IMG/VR virus record: IMGVR_UViG_3300033143_004671
Location: 1-64,000 of that record
Length of the DNA stretch: 64,000 nucleotides
Reading direction: 5' to 3' (one strand)
Source: a virus
A program made the position numbers and the translations under genes. The notes under the pieces were generated by a model. It searched no databases and had not been told where the DNA came from. It saw nothing but the letters and a program-made list of their open reading frames with translations. Each line of letters starts with the position of its first letter. Position 1 is the first letter of the stretch. This document shows, piece by piece, positions 1 through 7,265 of the stretch.

Positions 1-341
1 GCGGCATAAGCGGCATGGGCGGCGGCGTAGGCGGCATCGGCGGCGTTGACGGTGCAGGCGGCGGTATGGGTGGCGGCACGGGCGGCATCCCGCACGTCAT
101 CCAACGACACGCCCCGCTCGCCCCGAGCCCACGACTCTGTTGTCTCGATTGTCGATAGCGCCACGTCATCGGCTTTCGGCAGGTCTACCAACCTCAGCCG
201 GGCACACGCACACGCCGCCAGTACGAGTTTCCTTCTCGAACGGCTCTCGGGCGGGCCGCAGAGTCTGCCGAGAAGCCACAGCATGTGGTCACCGCGCTTG
301 CAATCGGCCCACGCTTGGTCAACCGTCTTTTGCTCGCTCAC
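1..341 (-). CDS. Imm5-like immunity-family protein, C-terminus cut off by the window edge
   Basis: Reading leftwards from a GTG at 341-339, the protein opens VSEQKTVDQAWADCKRGDHM and continues with MLWLLGRL and RRKLVLAACACARL, then becomes an alanine-rich repeat of the AADAAYAAAHAAYAA kind up to the window edge. The DCKRGDxMLWLLGRL opening plus an Ala-rich helical tail is what I know from Imm5-like putative immunity proteins common in phages and plasmids. The start overlaps the stop of the upstream small gene as GTGA, so translation is probably coupled. No toxin gene is visible beside it. The C-terminus is missing. The family call rests on pattern recognition only. Confidence 0.6.
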   Translation of the reverse strand, partial: MSEQKTVDQAWADCKRGDHMLWLLGRLCGPPESRSRRKLVLAACACARLRLVDLPKADDVALSTIETTESWARGERGVSLDDVRDAARAATHTAACTVNAADAAYAAAHAAYA

Positions 342-478
342 CCACCGATTGAATCGTACCCCGCACACCACGCTTCGTACTCTTCGGGATTGTGTTCCTT
401 ATCATACGGTGGTATGTCATCGACATAATCCATAGCTGCATCGACACCCTCCATGAATGCTGCGTCATTCCGGTTCAT
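338..478 (-). CDS. Small acidic protein, possibly ribosome-modulation-factor-like
   Basis: 46 residues, starting MNRNDAAFMEGVDAAMD and ending NPEEYEAWCAGYDSIGG. A GAAAGG ribosome site lies 5-6 bases before the ATG at 478-476. The PPY...YEAWxxGYD pattern resembles small RMF-type proteins, which bind ribosomes, but the match is loose. The gene is the first of a minus-strand pair with the Imm5-like gene (GTGA overlap) and lies downstream of a TATAAT box at 541-536. Function is otherwise unknown. Confidence 0.55.
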   Translation of the reverse strand: MNRNDAAFMEGVDAAMDYVDDIPPYDKEHNPEEYEAWCAGYDSIGG

Positions 479-535
479 GTTTTACCTTTCGTCTCTCCGC
501 CCATTCTCACACCTTCTTCCTGTCCCTGTCAATCC

Positions 536-541
536 ATTATA
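536..541 (-). promoter_or_regulatory. GTATAATG-type promoter box
   Basis: Minus strand reads AGTAGGTATAATGGATTGAC. The TATAAT box lies about 58 bases before the start of the small gene at 478. No good -35 hexamer is seen 17 bases upstream. The same GGTATAATG context recurs before several other operons in this window. Confidence 0.5.
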
Positions 542-604
542 CCTACTCACTCAAAATCGTTTCTAAGGGATTTTCTCGTGGACCTGTACGTTGATACGTT
601 TATC

Positions 605-638
605 GTGAGATCGTACGGGAGAAACGATCCTCGTACGT
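605..638. repeat. Dispersed hairpin repeat, copy 1 (inverted copy at 45595-45628)
   Basis: These 34 bases are the exact reverse complement of 45595-45628. They can fold as CGTACGGGA (612-620), loop GAAACGA (621-627), TCC-T-CGTACG (628-637), a 9-bp stem with one bulged T. The core AGAAACGATCCTCG (620-633) recurs in several other places in the window. The copy sits between two minus-strand genes, in the same orientation relative to transcription as the copy at 45.6 kb. Confidence 0.8.
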
Positions 639-650
639 TCTACGTACGTT

Positions 651-1283
651 CTACGTGCTCTCGTCCTGTTGGAACTCTTCCAAATCATCCTGCCACTCTT
701 CCTCGTCGGATTCCGAGGCCGCCGTCAACAATGGAGGATCGTCTTCCACCTCCGTTGCATCGACTTCGATAATTGGTTGATCGTCTCGTCTCGCACCGGG
801 CAAGGGAGGGGCGTCGGTAGCCATGATGATATTCACCGCTTGACCTTTACTGCCTTGGGCCGCCTCTTTGGCCATGGCCTCGGCCTGTATGCGTATCGCC
901 TCCAGTTCAGAGTTCGTATACGAGGCACGGGAGGGAGGTATCATCTTATCCAACATAGGCAGGAACTTCTGAATGAACAGATCGGCATTGGCTTTGTCTT
1001 GAGACATCCACTTGGCCAACGCCTTGCCCATGCTATCCTCTTTTTTTGGATCGAGACCGAACTTGACACAAATGGCCATGCGGAAGTCCTTGTACAGTTC
1101 CTTAACCATCGTACGCTCGATGGGTCCTGTTGGTCCTATCTTGCCTGGTGGCCTCCCTCTCTTCTTCTTGGGTGGAGAGAGGCTATTGGGATTTTTGACG
1201 GGCTTTATGTCTATATCCTCGTAGGGACGTTTTTTGGTAGGAACGAATCGTCGTTTCCTCACAGTCTTCTTCTTCTTATTCAT
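651..1283 (-). CDS. Basic/acidic protein of unknown function, possible small terminase or DNA-binding protein
   Basis: 210 residues from the ATG at 1283, which has GGAAGG four bases upstream; a TTG four codons earlier is less likely. The N-terminus is very basic (MNKKKKTVRKRRF, then an AT-hook-like KKKRGRPPGK near residue 45), a helical middle follows (residues 60-130), and the C-terminus is strongly acidic (DSDEEEWQDDLEEF). A basic start with an AT-hook-like core suggests DNA contact. A small terminase is one possibility given its place among minus-strand genes, but no diagnostic motif is present and no large terminase lies beside it. Treat as hypothetical. Confidence 0.65.
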   Translation of the reverse strand: MNKKKKTVRKRRFVPTKKRPYEDIDIKPVKNPNSLSPPKKKRGRPPGKIGPTGPIERTMVKELYKDFRMAICVKFGLDPKKEDSMGKALAKWMSQDKANADLFIQKFLPMLDKMIPPSRASYTNSELEAIRIQAEAMAKEAAQGSKGQAVNIIMATDAPPLPGARRDDQPIIEVDATEVEDDPPLLTAASESDEEEWQDDLEEFQQDEST

Positions 1284-1295
1284 GTCACCTTCCAA

Positions 1296-1566
1296 GGTAG
1301 TTTTCTCGACGCCACGTAGCGAAGCGGAGTGGCGTCGCAGTCGTTGCCGAAGGCGAAGCCGAAGGCAACGCCGTGGAACATGTTTGATTTTGTTTTGGTT
1401 TCATTGTAAAGTTCGAGTGAGTTTTTGTTCATTATTTCAACGATCTACGTCTACGTTTATGTCTACATCTATGTCTATATGGTTGTTTTGTTTTGGTCGT
1501 GTTTTGGTTTTACTCTTTGTTTTGTTTTGGTTTTGCATTTTGTTTTGTTTTGGTCGTGTTTTGGTT
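1296..1566 (-). promoter_or_regulatory. Non-coding leader with two hairpins and a CA-rich repetitive tract
   Basis: No gene is supported here. Next to the downstream gene are two hairpins: CGACGCCAC (1307-1315) with GTGGCGTCG (1329-1337), and CGTTGCC (1342-1348) with GGCAACG (1364-1370), whose loop can pair again as GGC-GAA-GCC. Beyond them, about 1380-1590 on the minus strand is rich in CAAAA repeats, with the unit CCAAAACACGACC appearing at least three times. Such a tract would be unstructured in RNA. It may serve as a translation-enhancing or spacer leader for the 651-1283 gene. Function is inferred, not shown. Confidence 0.5.
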
Positions 1567-2118
1567 TCAATTGTTTTGGTCGTGTTTTGTTCCACTTCCT
1601 CTTCCATCTATTTTCCTACGAAAACTATCCGAACGGTGATCTCCTCCTCGGGTATCCGGTCTGTCCAAAATAGCGAAGAAGTCATCTTGGTTTCGGCACC
1701 CGCAGGATTCTGCATACTTGTCTAACACGTCCTCCTCCAATGCTCTTATATTTTTCAGCACCCAGTTCACAATCCTCTTGGTGACTGTCGCCCTGCTTCC
1801 TTCGTCCTTATGTTTACTCCCCCCTTGCCAATCTCGCCAATCCATCAAGACAATGTTCCTGCCTCTCCGGTATATCCTACCCGCCACTTGCAGGTCGTCG
1901 AGTATGCCTGGTACGTCTGTCCTCTTGATCGATAGAGTATCGGAAATATCGTCCATCGAGATCCGAACCAACCCATCCCTGGAGTTTGGCGTTAGATACA
2001 AGTACAACAGAACGTACTTGCACCATGGATCGTCGAGTTCCCTGAACAGCTTGTCTTCGGTCATCAAATGATCTACCATCGAAAACCGTCTCGCGTACTG
2101 TCCGTCTTTCTTGGCCAT
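1567..2118 (-). CDS. Winged-helix replisome-organiser-like (DnaD-like) protein
   Basis: 183 residues from ATG 2118, with AGGAG nine bases upstream. Residues 20-95 read as a winged helix: LFRELDDPWCKYVLLYLYLT, then DGLVRISMDDISDTL, then a short wing GRIYRRGRNIVLMDW. This is the layout of the N-terminal domain of phage replisome organisers and DnaD-like proteins, in which a LxKISxxEIAxxxx helix follows a short helical core. The C-terminus (SDSFRRKIDGRG) is basic and runs into the CA-rich tract. It sits away from the main replication operon, so it could also be a regulator. Fold assignment is moderate and role inferred. Confidence 0.6.
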   Translation of the reverse strand: MAKKDGQYARRFSMVDHLMTEDKLFRELDDPWCKYVLLYLYLTPNSRDGLVRISMDDISDTLSIKRTDVPGILDDLQVAGRIYRRGRNIVLMDWRDWQGGSKHKDEGSRATVTKRIVNWVLKNIRALEEDVLDKYAESCGCRNQDDFFAILDRPDTRGGDHRSDSFRRKIDGRGSGTKHDQNN

Positions 2119-2258
2119 GTGTCACACTCCTGTTTCGTGTGCAAAGGCAGTAGCGAAAGGCGGTGAAACAGGCACCGCCCTCGCCACCTCTGCTGTTGCA
2201 GAATGTCCTTGGCCGAGGACACGCCATATTTTCTTTTCTCTTGCATCTATCGAAGGTT

Positions 2259-2471
2259 CTACTCTTTAAGTATAACATGCCGTCGCCGACGTGTCGGTAG
2301 TTTTCTCCGTCTGCGGGTCGATTCGACATACGCCCTCACCATAGCCCAATCGACATGTGTCCATCTCTTCCATCCCTGACGTTCGGATTGCCTGAGTAGA
2401 GACCAGGCCCTTTCCTTACCGTAAGACATGATTCGCCGGGCGTTCCGTTCCTGTGTTTTTCTCGTAATCAT
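2259..2471 (-). CDS. Small, very basic hypothetical protein
   Basis: 70 residues with a C-terminus packed with arginine (ESTRRRRKLPTRRRRHVILK). The ATG at 2471 lies only about nine bases downstream of a TATAAT box (2485-2480), so a transcript from that box would be nearly leaderless. An in-frame ATG at 2429 would give 56 residues. The central part (KERAWSLLRQSERQGWKRW) is conserved-looking but not recognised. Nucleic-acid binding is a guess from charge. Confidence 0.5.
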   Translation of the reverse strand: MITRKTQERNARRIMSYGKERAWSLLRQSERQGWKRWTHVDWAMVRAYVESTRRRRKLPTRRRRHVILKE

Positions 2472-2479
2472 TGTAATTC

Positions 2480-2485
2480 ATTATA
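2480..2485 (-). promoter_or_regulatory. GTATAATG-type promoter box for the leftward operon
   Basis: Minus strand reads GCGTTGTATAATGAATTAC. It faces leftwards, back to back with a rightward TATAAT box at 2535-2540, so the 2480-2540 interval looks like a divergent promoter region separating the two gene blocks. Confidence 0.5.
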
Positions 2486-2534
2486 CAACGCGAAAGATTT
2501 TTGCCTCTCCGGGTTTTAGTTTCAGGGAGCAGAG

Positions 2535-2540
2535 TATAAT
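2535..2540 (+). promoter_or_regulatory. GTATAATG-type promoter box for the rightward replication block
   Basis: AGCAGAGTATAATGGACTG, 43 bases before the start of the 2583 gene. There is no convincing TTGACA at the usual distance. It shares the GTATAATGGA core with boxes at 13235 and 18128. Confidence 0.5.
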
Positions 2541-2582
2541 GGACTGACGGGGCAGGAAGAAACAGACGAAAGGAAGAAGCGG

Positions 2583-2960
2583 ATGACCGACGAGAAACAA
2601 GAAAGTGTGACAACGCCGTGGCTGAAAAACTGTACCACTAGTGGGGTATGGTCGTCGAGAGACCGGTACCTATACCTATGCAAAAATGAGATGGAGAAGA
2701 TTTTTCATATTCCTGCCACAGCAACTCATATCATGGTAAGGGCATCGGTAGACAAGCCGGCGTCTAAACAGGCTGTCGAGATACTAGTCAAAAAATATGC
2801 GGGTGGGGGACGCGGGTTTTATAGGACGAGTCCCTTATCCGGTTTTTCTCCCTGTTATGGTGGGTTGACTCACGATCAGCAAGAGATGCTCGAACAGATC
2901 ACAACCATTACCGTCAAACCTAAGACAATCTGGCTCCAGTGCTGGTACAAGGAAGACTAG
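2583..2960 (+). CDS. Hypothetical protein, paralogue of the gene at 3773
   Basis: 125 residues, with AAAGGAAGAAG before the ATG. Not recognised. The stretch IFHIPATATHIMVRAS and the C-terminal IWLQCWYKED are closely matched by FFDIPKHATHIMLKAS and IWVQCWYKEE in the protein at 3773-4159, so the two are diverged duplicates. The form (about 125 residues, beta-rich, ending in a conserved QCWYKE) suggests one compact domain. The gene is first in the rightward operon, behind the promoter box at 2535. Confidence 0.65.
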   Translation: MTDEKQESVTTPWLKNCTTSGVWSSRDRYLYLCKNEMEKIFHIPATATHIMVRASVDKPASKQAVEILVKKYAGGGRGFYRTSPLSGFSPCYGGLTHDQQEMLEQITTITVKPKTIWLQCWYKED

Positions 2961-2978
2961 CCGCCGTGAATCGCCGCC

Positions 2979-3761
2979 ATGCTAGAGATCAATGTACGAC
3001 TGTCAAACTCTCAATGGAAGCAACTGATGAATAAAGAGACACTGTCCATCATCCTGCTCCCGCCTATCACGAGGAAGGAGAAGGAGATTAAGGAGAGGAT
3101 CGAGGGCGGTCCTACTCCCGTGGTAGTGATGCAGGTTGTCGATGCATGGAACGAGCACGAGTACATCAGGTTCGGAGCCCTGCACGAGCGCAGGAACAAT
3201 CCTATCGAGATGGATGACGTGGACGAACAAAGAGCCAGAATCCTGTATGCGGTAAACGTGGTAGGGCGGGATGAACTGCTCGACCAGATGGCGGCCTATC
3301 TGACGGCGTGCAGTGAGGGGCTGCATATCAGGGACCGCAAGAACTTTGGCTTCAAAAACCTGACGGGATTCATCAACAAAATGATCCACTGGCAGAAGGA
3401 CAAGAAGAAAACCCCATTATGGTGGTCGAGGGGATCCGTGGAGAAAGTAGAGGACAACCATCCGAAATTGACCCTGCATATCGCCGATCAGTACGCCAAG
3501 ATATTCTTAGGCAGGAAGAAGTATGGGGTGAAGAATCCATCCATCGCCTACAGGCATTTCAAGCTGGCCGGTGACAGGATCATCAAATACTACGACAGTG
3601 TGGACCTGTGGGAAATCAATGAGATCGTCCACATGCTACTCAAGTGCATCAAGTCACACTGCAACAAAACGAACGGCACGCCGAGTGCGGCCAGGTTGTG
3701 TTCCGACCATACGTGGGCCGAGATATTCCCACGGTACATCAAAAGGATACTGGACAAATAG
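2979..3761 (+). CDS. Hypothetical protein between two paralogues
   Basis: 260 residues, start chosen at ATG 2979 shortly after the previous stop. No family is recognised. The protein is mixed alpha/beta, with a central WWSRGSVEKVEDNHPK segment and a helical C-terminal half rich in Lys, Arg, His and Tyr (QYAKIFLGRKKYGVKNPSIA). It sits between the two paralogous small genes with short gaps, so the three are probably co-expressed. No catalytic motif can be named. Confidence 0.6.
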   Translation: MLEINVRLSNSQWKQLMNKETLSIILLPPITRKEKEIKERIEGGPTPVVVMQVVDAWNEHEYIRFGALHERRNNPIEMDDVDEQRARILYAVNVVGRDELLDQMAAYLTACSEGLHIRDRKNFGFKNLTGFINKMIHWQKDKKKTPLWWSRGSVEKVEDNHPKLTLHIADQYAKIFLGRKKYGVKNPSIAYRHFKLAGDRIIKYYDSVDLWEINEIVHMLLKCIKSHCNKTNGTPSAARLCSDHTWAEIFPRYIKRILDK

Positions 3762-3772
3762 GGAAGAGAACA

Positions 3773-4159
3773 ATGACCAAGAAAAGCCACACGACCGGAT
3801 GGATGAAGAAGAATGACGAGTGCTTTTATGGGAACCTCGGCGGTGAAGACGTATGCACTAGCGGAATACGCAGATTCTTCGATATACCGAAGCACGCCAC
3901 CCATATTATGCTGAAGGCTTCGACGATAAAACCAAAAGCGGTAAACGCCGTTGCCTTCGATGTTCGTCGGACACGTTCTTATCGCCAGTGGGGGGGAGAT
4001 GTCTGGACATCCTCATATCAATATCGGGCACATGGAAGTAGGGGTATGTTCATTCTCCTTGGGGAGATTGGCACGATCCTGCCTAAAATATTAGGTGGGA
4101 TGGTACCCGATATGACATACACGATCTGGGTCCAATGTTGGTACAAGGAGGAAGAGTAA
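3773..4159 (+). CDS. Hypothetical protein, paralogue of the gene at 2583
   Basis: 128 residues from ATG 3773, with GGGAAGAGA upstream. It shares IPKHATHIMLKAS and the C-terminal WVQCWYKEEE with the 2583 protein; the middle (RRTRSYRQWGGDVWTSS) differs. Its stop TAA overlaps the ATG of queE by one base and its last codons carry the AAGGAGGAAGAG ribosome site of queE, so expression of the two is coupled. Confidence 0.65.
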   Translation: MTKKSHTTGWMKKNDECFYGNLGGEDVCTSGIRRFFDIPKHATHIMLKASTIKPKAVNAVAFDVRRTRSYRQWGGDVWTSSYQYRAHGSRGMFILLGEIGTILPKILGGMVPDMTYTIWVQCWYKEEE

Positions 4160-4839
4160 TGCAAGGCACGCTGAAGGTCATCTCGATATTCAAATCCATC
4201 GACGGTGAGATCAACGGCTTTAATGGAGCCGGTCAGGTCACTACGTTCGTCCGACTGGCGGGTTGCAACCTGAGATGTTCCTACTGTGATACGAGATATG
4301 CATGGGATCCTGCTTTCAATGGTTTCAAGGAACCAATGGAGATGACTATCGAAGAGATCGTAGAGCAGATCGAGACACCCCACGTCACGATTACTGGTGG
4401 TGAGCCTTTATTGCAATCCATGGTGACTCCTCTTTTGCTTAGGCTCAGTAATGATGAAAGGAGAGTCACTGTCGAGACAAACGGAACCTTTCATCCGTCG
4501 ATAATGAACTACCTTATTCGGTACGTGGTAGACTATAAGATTGAACGGCTCTCGGGCAACTATGCCGCAACCTTCCGTACTGTCCTGATGGGCCTGCGTG
4601 CTATCGATGTAGTCAAGATAGTTGTCAGGGACGAGGACGAGTTTCATCTCGCCAAAGATAACCTCGACGGGTATACAAAAAGGTTTGCCAAATCGGCCCC
4701 TCGCCGTGCCTACTCACCATTGTATGGTGTGATGGACCCCGCCGAACTGGCAGAACTGGTCATCGAGCACGACCCGGAGGCGTCGATCAGCCTCCAACTG
4801 CACAAAATAATCTGGCCCAATGCGGACCAGGAACGATAG
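4159..4839 (+). CDS. queE: 7-carboxy-7-deazaguanine synthase-like radical SAM enzyme (QueE)
   Basis: 226 residues, with AAGGAGGAAGAG before ATG 4159. The radical SAM cluster is CNLRCSYCDT (C-x3-C-x2-C, residues about 36-43), followed by a GGEP motif in TITGGEPLLQS. QueE converts 6-carboxytetrahydropterin to 7-carboxy-7-deazaguanine, a step shared by queuosine and by the 7-deazaguanine DNA modifications of some phages. The length and the N-terminal IFKSIDGE...VRLAGCNLRC layout fit QueE. No FolE, QueD, QueC or DpdA homologue is seen in the window, so it must rely on host enzymes or on genes outside. It could feed DNA modification together with the neighbouring methyltransferases, but that is inference. 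Confidence 0.85.
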   Translation: MQGTLKVISIFKSIDGEINGFNGAGQVTTFVRLAGCNLRCSYCDTRYAWDPAFNGFKEPMEMTIEEIVEQIETPHVTITGGEPLLQSMVTPLLLRLSNDERRVTVETNGTFHPSIMNYLIRYVVDYKIERLSGNYAATFRTVLMGLRAIDVVKIVVRDEDEFHLAKDNLDGYTKRFAKSAPRRAYSPLYGVMDPAELAELVIEHDPEASISLQLHKIIWPNADQER

Positions 4840-4847
4840 AAGCCAGG

Positions 4848-4853
4848 TATAAT
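4848..4853 (+). promoter_or_regulatory. GTATAATG-type promoter box
   Basis: AGCCAGGTATAATGAACTAA lies between the queE stop and the start of the zinc-finger gene at 4877, followed by an AAAGGA ribosome site. It is one of the clearest copies of the shared GGTATAATG box. Confidence 0.55.
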
Positions 4854-4876
4854 GAACTAACACGAAAGGAAAAACC

Positions 4877-5665
4877 ATGGCTAAGAAGTACACGAAAGAG
4901 GAAGCGTTGGGTATTTGTGAAGGATTTGGTGTGGATGAAGAGGGCAATCCAGGTATCGATATAAGCAGTGCGTCATGCCAATACTGCGAGGAGAATGACC
5001 CCGATTTGTACGCCCAGTGCAGAGAAGAATGCTTCCCCGAAGAGGAGAAACCCAAACCCAGGAAGTCCCGCAAGAAGGCGAGCAGGAAGACCAAGACTGA
5101 ACCAGAACCAGAAGCAGAAGAGCAAAAGGAGCCCGACATGTCCGAACCCAAACCCAAGCGTCAGAAGAAATCCCGTAAGAAGGCTTCGCGTAAGCCGAAG
5201 GCCGACAAGCCTGAGATCCCCATCGGCATGGAACAGTGCACCGCCTGCGAAGGTTCGGGCAAGAACAGCAAGGGAGCGAAGTGCCCTATCTGCAAGGGGA
5301 AGGGATACGTACCGGTGGCGAAAGAGAGCACCGAGAAGGGTGAGAAAGCACGAGGATCGTCCGAGAGCGATTCCAAAGGAAAAAACAGGGCGACACCCGC
5401 TAAGAAGAAGAAAGCCCCGGAGAAGCCCGCCAAGAAGGCCAAAGCAGACAAGCCGAAGAGGAAACCGAAACGGCTGGACGTGCTGATCGAACTCGTCAAC
5501 AGGGGTAAGGCCAGGACGATTGACCAGTATGCCGAGGAAGTGGCGAAGAAGGTCCCTCAAGATGCAAAAGCCGTGACTGGATTGATCAAGCAATGCTTCC
5601 GATTCGCTGTCGGCATCGGCCTCGCGGCAAAGGACGAGAAAGGCAAATACACCTTCAATGAATAA
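4877..5665 (+). CDS. Lysine-rich protein with DnaJ-type zinc motif
   Basis: 262 residues. An N-terminal Cys-rich part (SCQYC...QCREECF, residues about 32-57) leads into a long Lys/Pro/Glu-rich linker. A central CTACEGSG...CPICKGKG (about residues 117-138) matches the CxxCxGxG zinc modules of DnaJ. A second Lys-rich linker and a C-terminal winged-helix-like domain (RLDVLIELVNRGKARTIDQY) follow. The basic tracts suggest binding to nucleic acid. It is preceded by its own promoter box, and its last eight bases overlap the next methyltransferase gene. The exact role is unknown. Confidence 0.65.
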   Translation: MAKKYTKEEALGICEGFGVDEEGNPGIDISSASCQYCEENDPDLYAQCREECFPEEEKPKPRKSRKKASRKTKTEPEPEAEEQKEPDMSEPKPKRQKKSRKKASRKPKADKPEIPIGMEQCTACEGSGKNSKGAKCPICKGKGYVPVAKESTEKGEKARGSSESDSKGKNRATPAKKKKAPEKPAKKAKADKPKRKPKRLDVLIELVNRGKARTIDQYAEEVAKKVPQDAKAVTGLIKQCFRFAVGIGLAAKDEKGKYTFNE

Positions 5666-6320
5666 AATCTTCCTGGAAGATTGTCGCGATACACTGGACA
5701 GGGATTTGGATTATGACTATGTGTTTATGGTGCCCCCTGATTTTGCAGAACTAGGGCTGGACCCAAAGAAACAAGTCGATGAATATGTTAGGTTCCTCGT
5801 ATCGGTATTCAGCAGAATCGAGCCTTCATCGGGATTCGTCACTATCGGTATGACCGATAGGAAGGCAGGTGGCGTGATAGTCCCCAAGCATACGCTCGTG
5901 ATAGATATGCTTGGGGACTTGGGCTATCGGTATGTTTCGCAAAAGATATGGTGCAAATCTTATAAGATCAATCTGTTCAGGTTGAACTATTCATTCGTAA
6001 TGACATTCTGTTCCAAGAGGAAGGGCAGCAATGGGAATGGCTGCAAACCATACAAAGAAGATGTGTGGAATGCCCACGTTTACAGACACCAAGGATTCAA
6101 TTATGCAATCGCATTGAATGTAGTGAAGCGGTGCATAATGAATTTTACAGGTGAAGGACAAGTCGTGTACGACCCATTCATGGGATCAGGTACGACAGCG
6201 ATTGCCTGCTTGGAGACTGGTAGGCGATATATCGGCAGCGAGGTAAGTAGTGAACATCATGCGATTGCGAAAGACAGGATAAGACGATACAAAAAAGAGA
6301 AAAGCGGAAGGATGTTTTGA
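5658..6320 (+). CDS. DNA methyltransferase-like protein, N4/N6 type, altered catalytic motif
   Basis: 220 residues. The SAM-binding motif I is DPFMGSGTTAIACLETG near the C-terminus and the catalytic motif IV comes first, the beta-class order. Motif IV should read S/D-PP-Y/F but appears here as VPPDF (about residues 25-29), so activity is uncertain; the protein may be inactive or use a variant site. It overlaps the upstream gene by eight bases and is followed directly by a second methyltransferase. Target specificity cannot be read from sequence. Confidence 0.75.
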   Translation: MNKIFLEDCRDTLDRDLDYDYVFMVPPDFAELGLDPKKQVDEYVRFLVSVFSRIEPSSGFVTIGMTDRKAGGVIVPKHTLVIDMLGDLGYRYVSQKIWCKSYKINLFRLNYSFVMTFCSKRKGSNGNGCKPYKEDVWNAHVYRHQGFNYAIALNVVKRCIMNFTGEGQVVYDPFMGSGTTAIACLETGRRYIGSEVSSEHHAIAKDRIRRYKKEKSGRMF

Positions 6321-7250
6321 ATGGCAAAAACGGCGAAGGACATTAGAAAGTCCAGACGGGAACGAGAGAGGCTAAAAACAAAATGGGGTGGGCAGATTCC
6401 AGACACCGTGTGGGATGTTAATTACTCATTACACGGTGGGATTTATCGGTTAGGTAAAACTCAACAGAAAGTAGCAACAAAGAAACAACATGAACGCATA
6501 CTCAGTGAGGAAGTGGATCAAAACATAATGTATAAATGTTGCAACATGTGGGGTAGGAGCGTACGCGGCAAAGGTGGAGGATTGTCCGTCTTCCCCTACG
6601 ATGTTCTGCGTAGATCAATTCTGTTTTACACAGAAGAAGGAGACACGGTACTCGATCCTTGTGCAGGACACAACTCTAGGATGCAGGGTGTCTGGCAACT
6701 AGGACGGTCTTACATAGGCTACGATGTCTGTCATGAGTTTATGGAGTTCAATCGCAAGATCGCCAAGAAGATCCAAAAGCGAAGAACGGAAAGGGAGTTT
6801 TTCAAACGTGGTACAGGCACCATCACCCTGATCGAAGAATCATCCGAGTGTATGGAAGAGGTAGAAGACGAGTCGGTGGATTTCATACTGACCTCTCCTC
6901 CTTATTGGGATTTGGAATACTATGATGAGCATCCAGACCAATTAGGATTTGGTCATACATACGAAGAGTTCCTGGATGGTCTGGAACGTGTAGTGAAAGA
7001 ATGCTACCGTACATTGAAGCCGGGTAAGTTTTGTATATTCAACGTCAATGACTTCATCAAAGACGGTACCTTCTATACATACCACTCCGACCTCAAAGAT
7101 AGATTCTTGAAAACAGATTTTGTCTTGTGGGATACAATTATAATAAGGTGGCCGGGAGCATTCAAATCCATGTTTGCTTCTCAGTTGGGCAAAACGAAGA
7201 GACTAGGTAAGGCCCACGAGTACCTAATGGTATTCAAGAAACCGGAATAG
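6321..7250 (+). CDS. DNA methyltransferase (N4-cytosine/N6-adenine type)
   Basis: 309 residues. Motif I is DPCAGHNSRMQGVWQLGRSY, followed by YIGYDV, and catalytic motif IV is TSPPYWDLEYYDE. This alpha/beta-order enzyme transfers a methyl group from SAM to an amino group on adenine or cytosine. The intact SPPY suggests it is active, unlike its upstream neighbour. The two start back to back (stop TGA at 6320, ATG at 6321), so they may act as a pair, perhaps against host restriction. Confidence 0.85.
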   Translation: MAKTAKDIRKSRRERERLKTKWGGQIPDTVWDVNYSLHGGIYRLGKTQQKVATKKQHERILSEEVDQNIMYKCCNMWGRSVRGKGGGLSVFPYDVLRRSILFYTEEGDTVLDPCAGHNSRMQGVWQLGRSYIGYDVCHEFMEFNRKIAKKIQKRRTEREFFKRGTGTITLIEESSECMEEVEDESVDFILTSPPYWDLEYYDEHPDQLGFGHTYEEFLDGLERVVKECYRTLKPGKFCIFNVNDFIKDGTFYTYHSDLKDRFLKTDFVLWDTIIIRWPGAFKSMFASQLGKTKRLGKAHEYLMVFKKPE

Positions 7251-7265
7251 AAAGGAACCTCCAAA

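Noticed and set aside
1-120. Glycine-rich repeat protein on the plus strand
   Set aside because: The GGC-rich tract is the complement of the Ala-rich tail of the Imm5-like gene on the minus strand.
651-1283. Small terminase subunit
   Set aside because: Kept only as a possibility: basic N-terminus and position fit, but no motif and no large terminase beside it.
5658-6320. Active methyltransferase
   Set aside because: The catalytic motif is VPPD instead of SPPY, so activity is not claimed.
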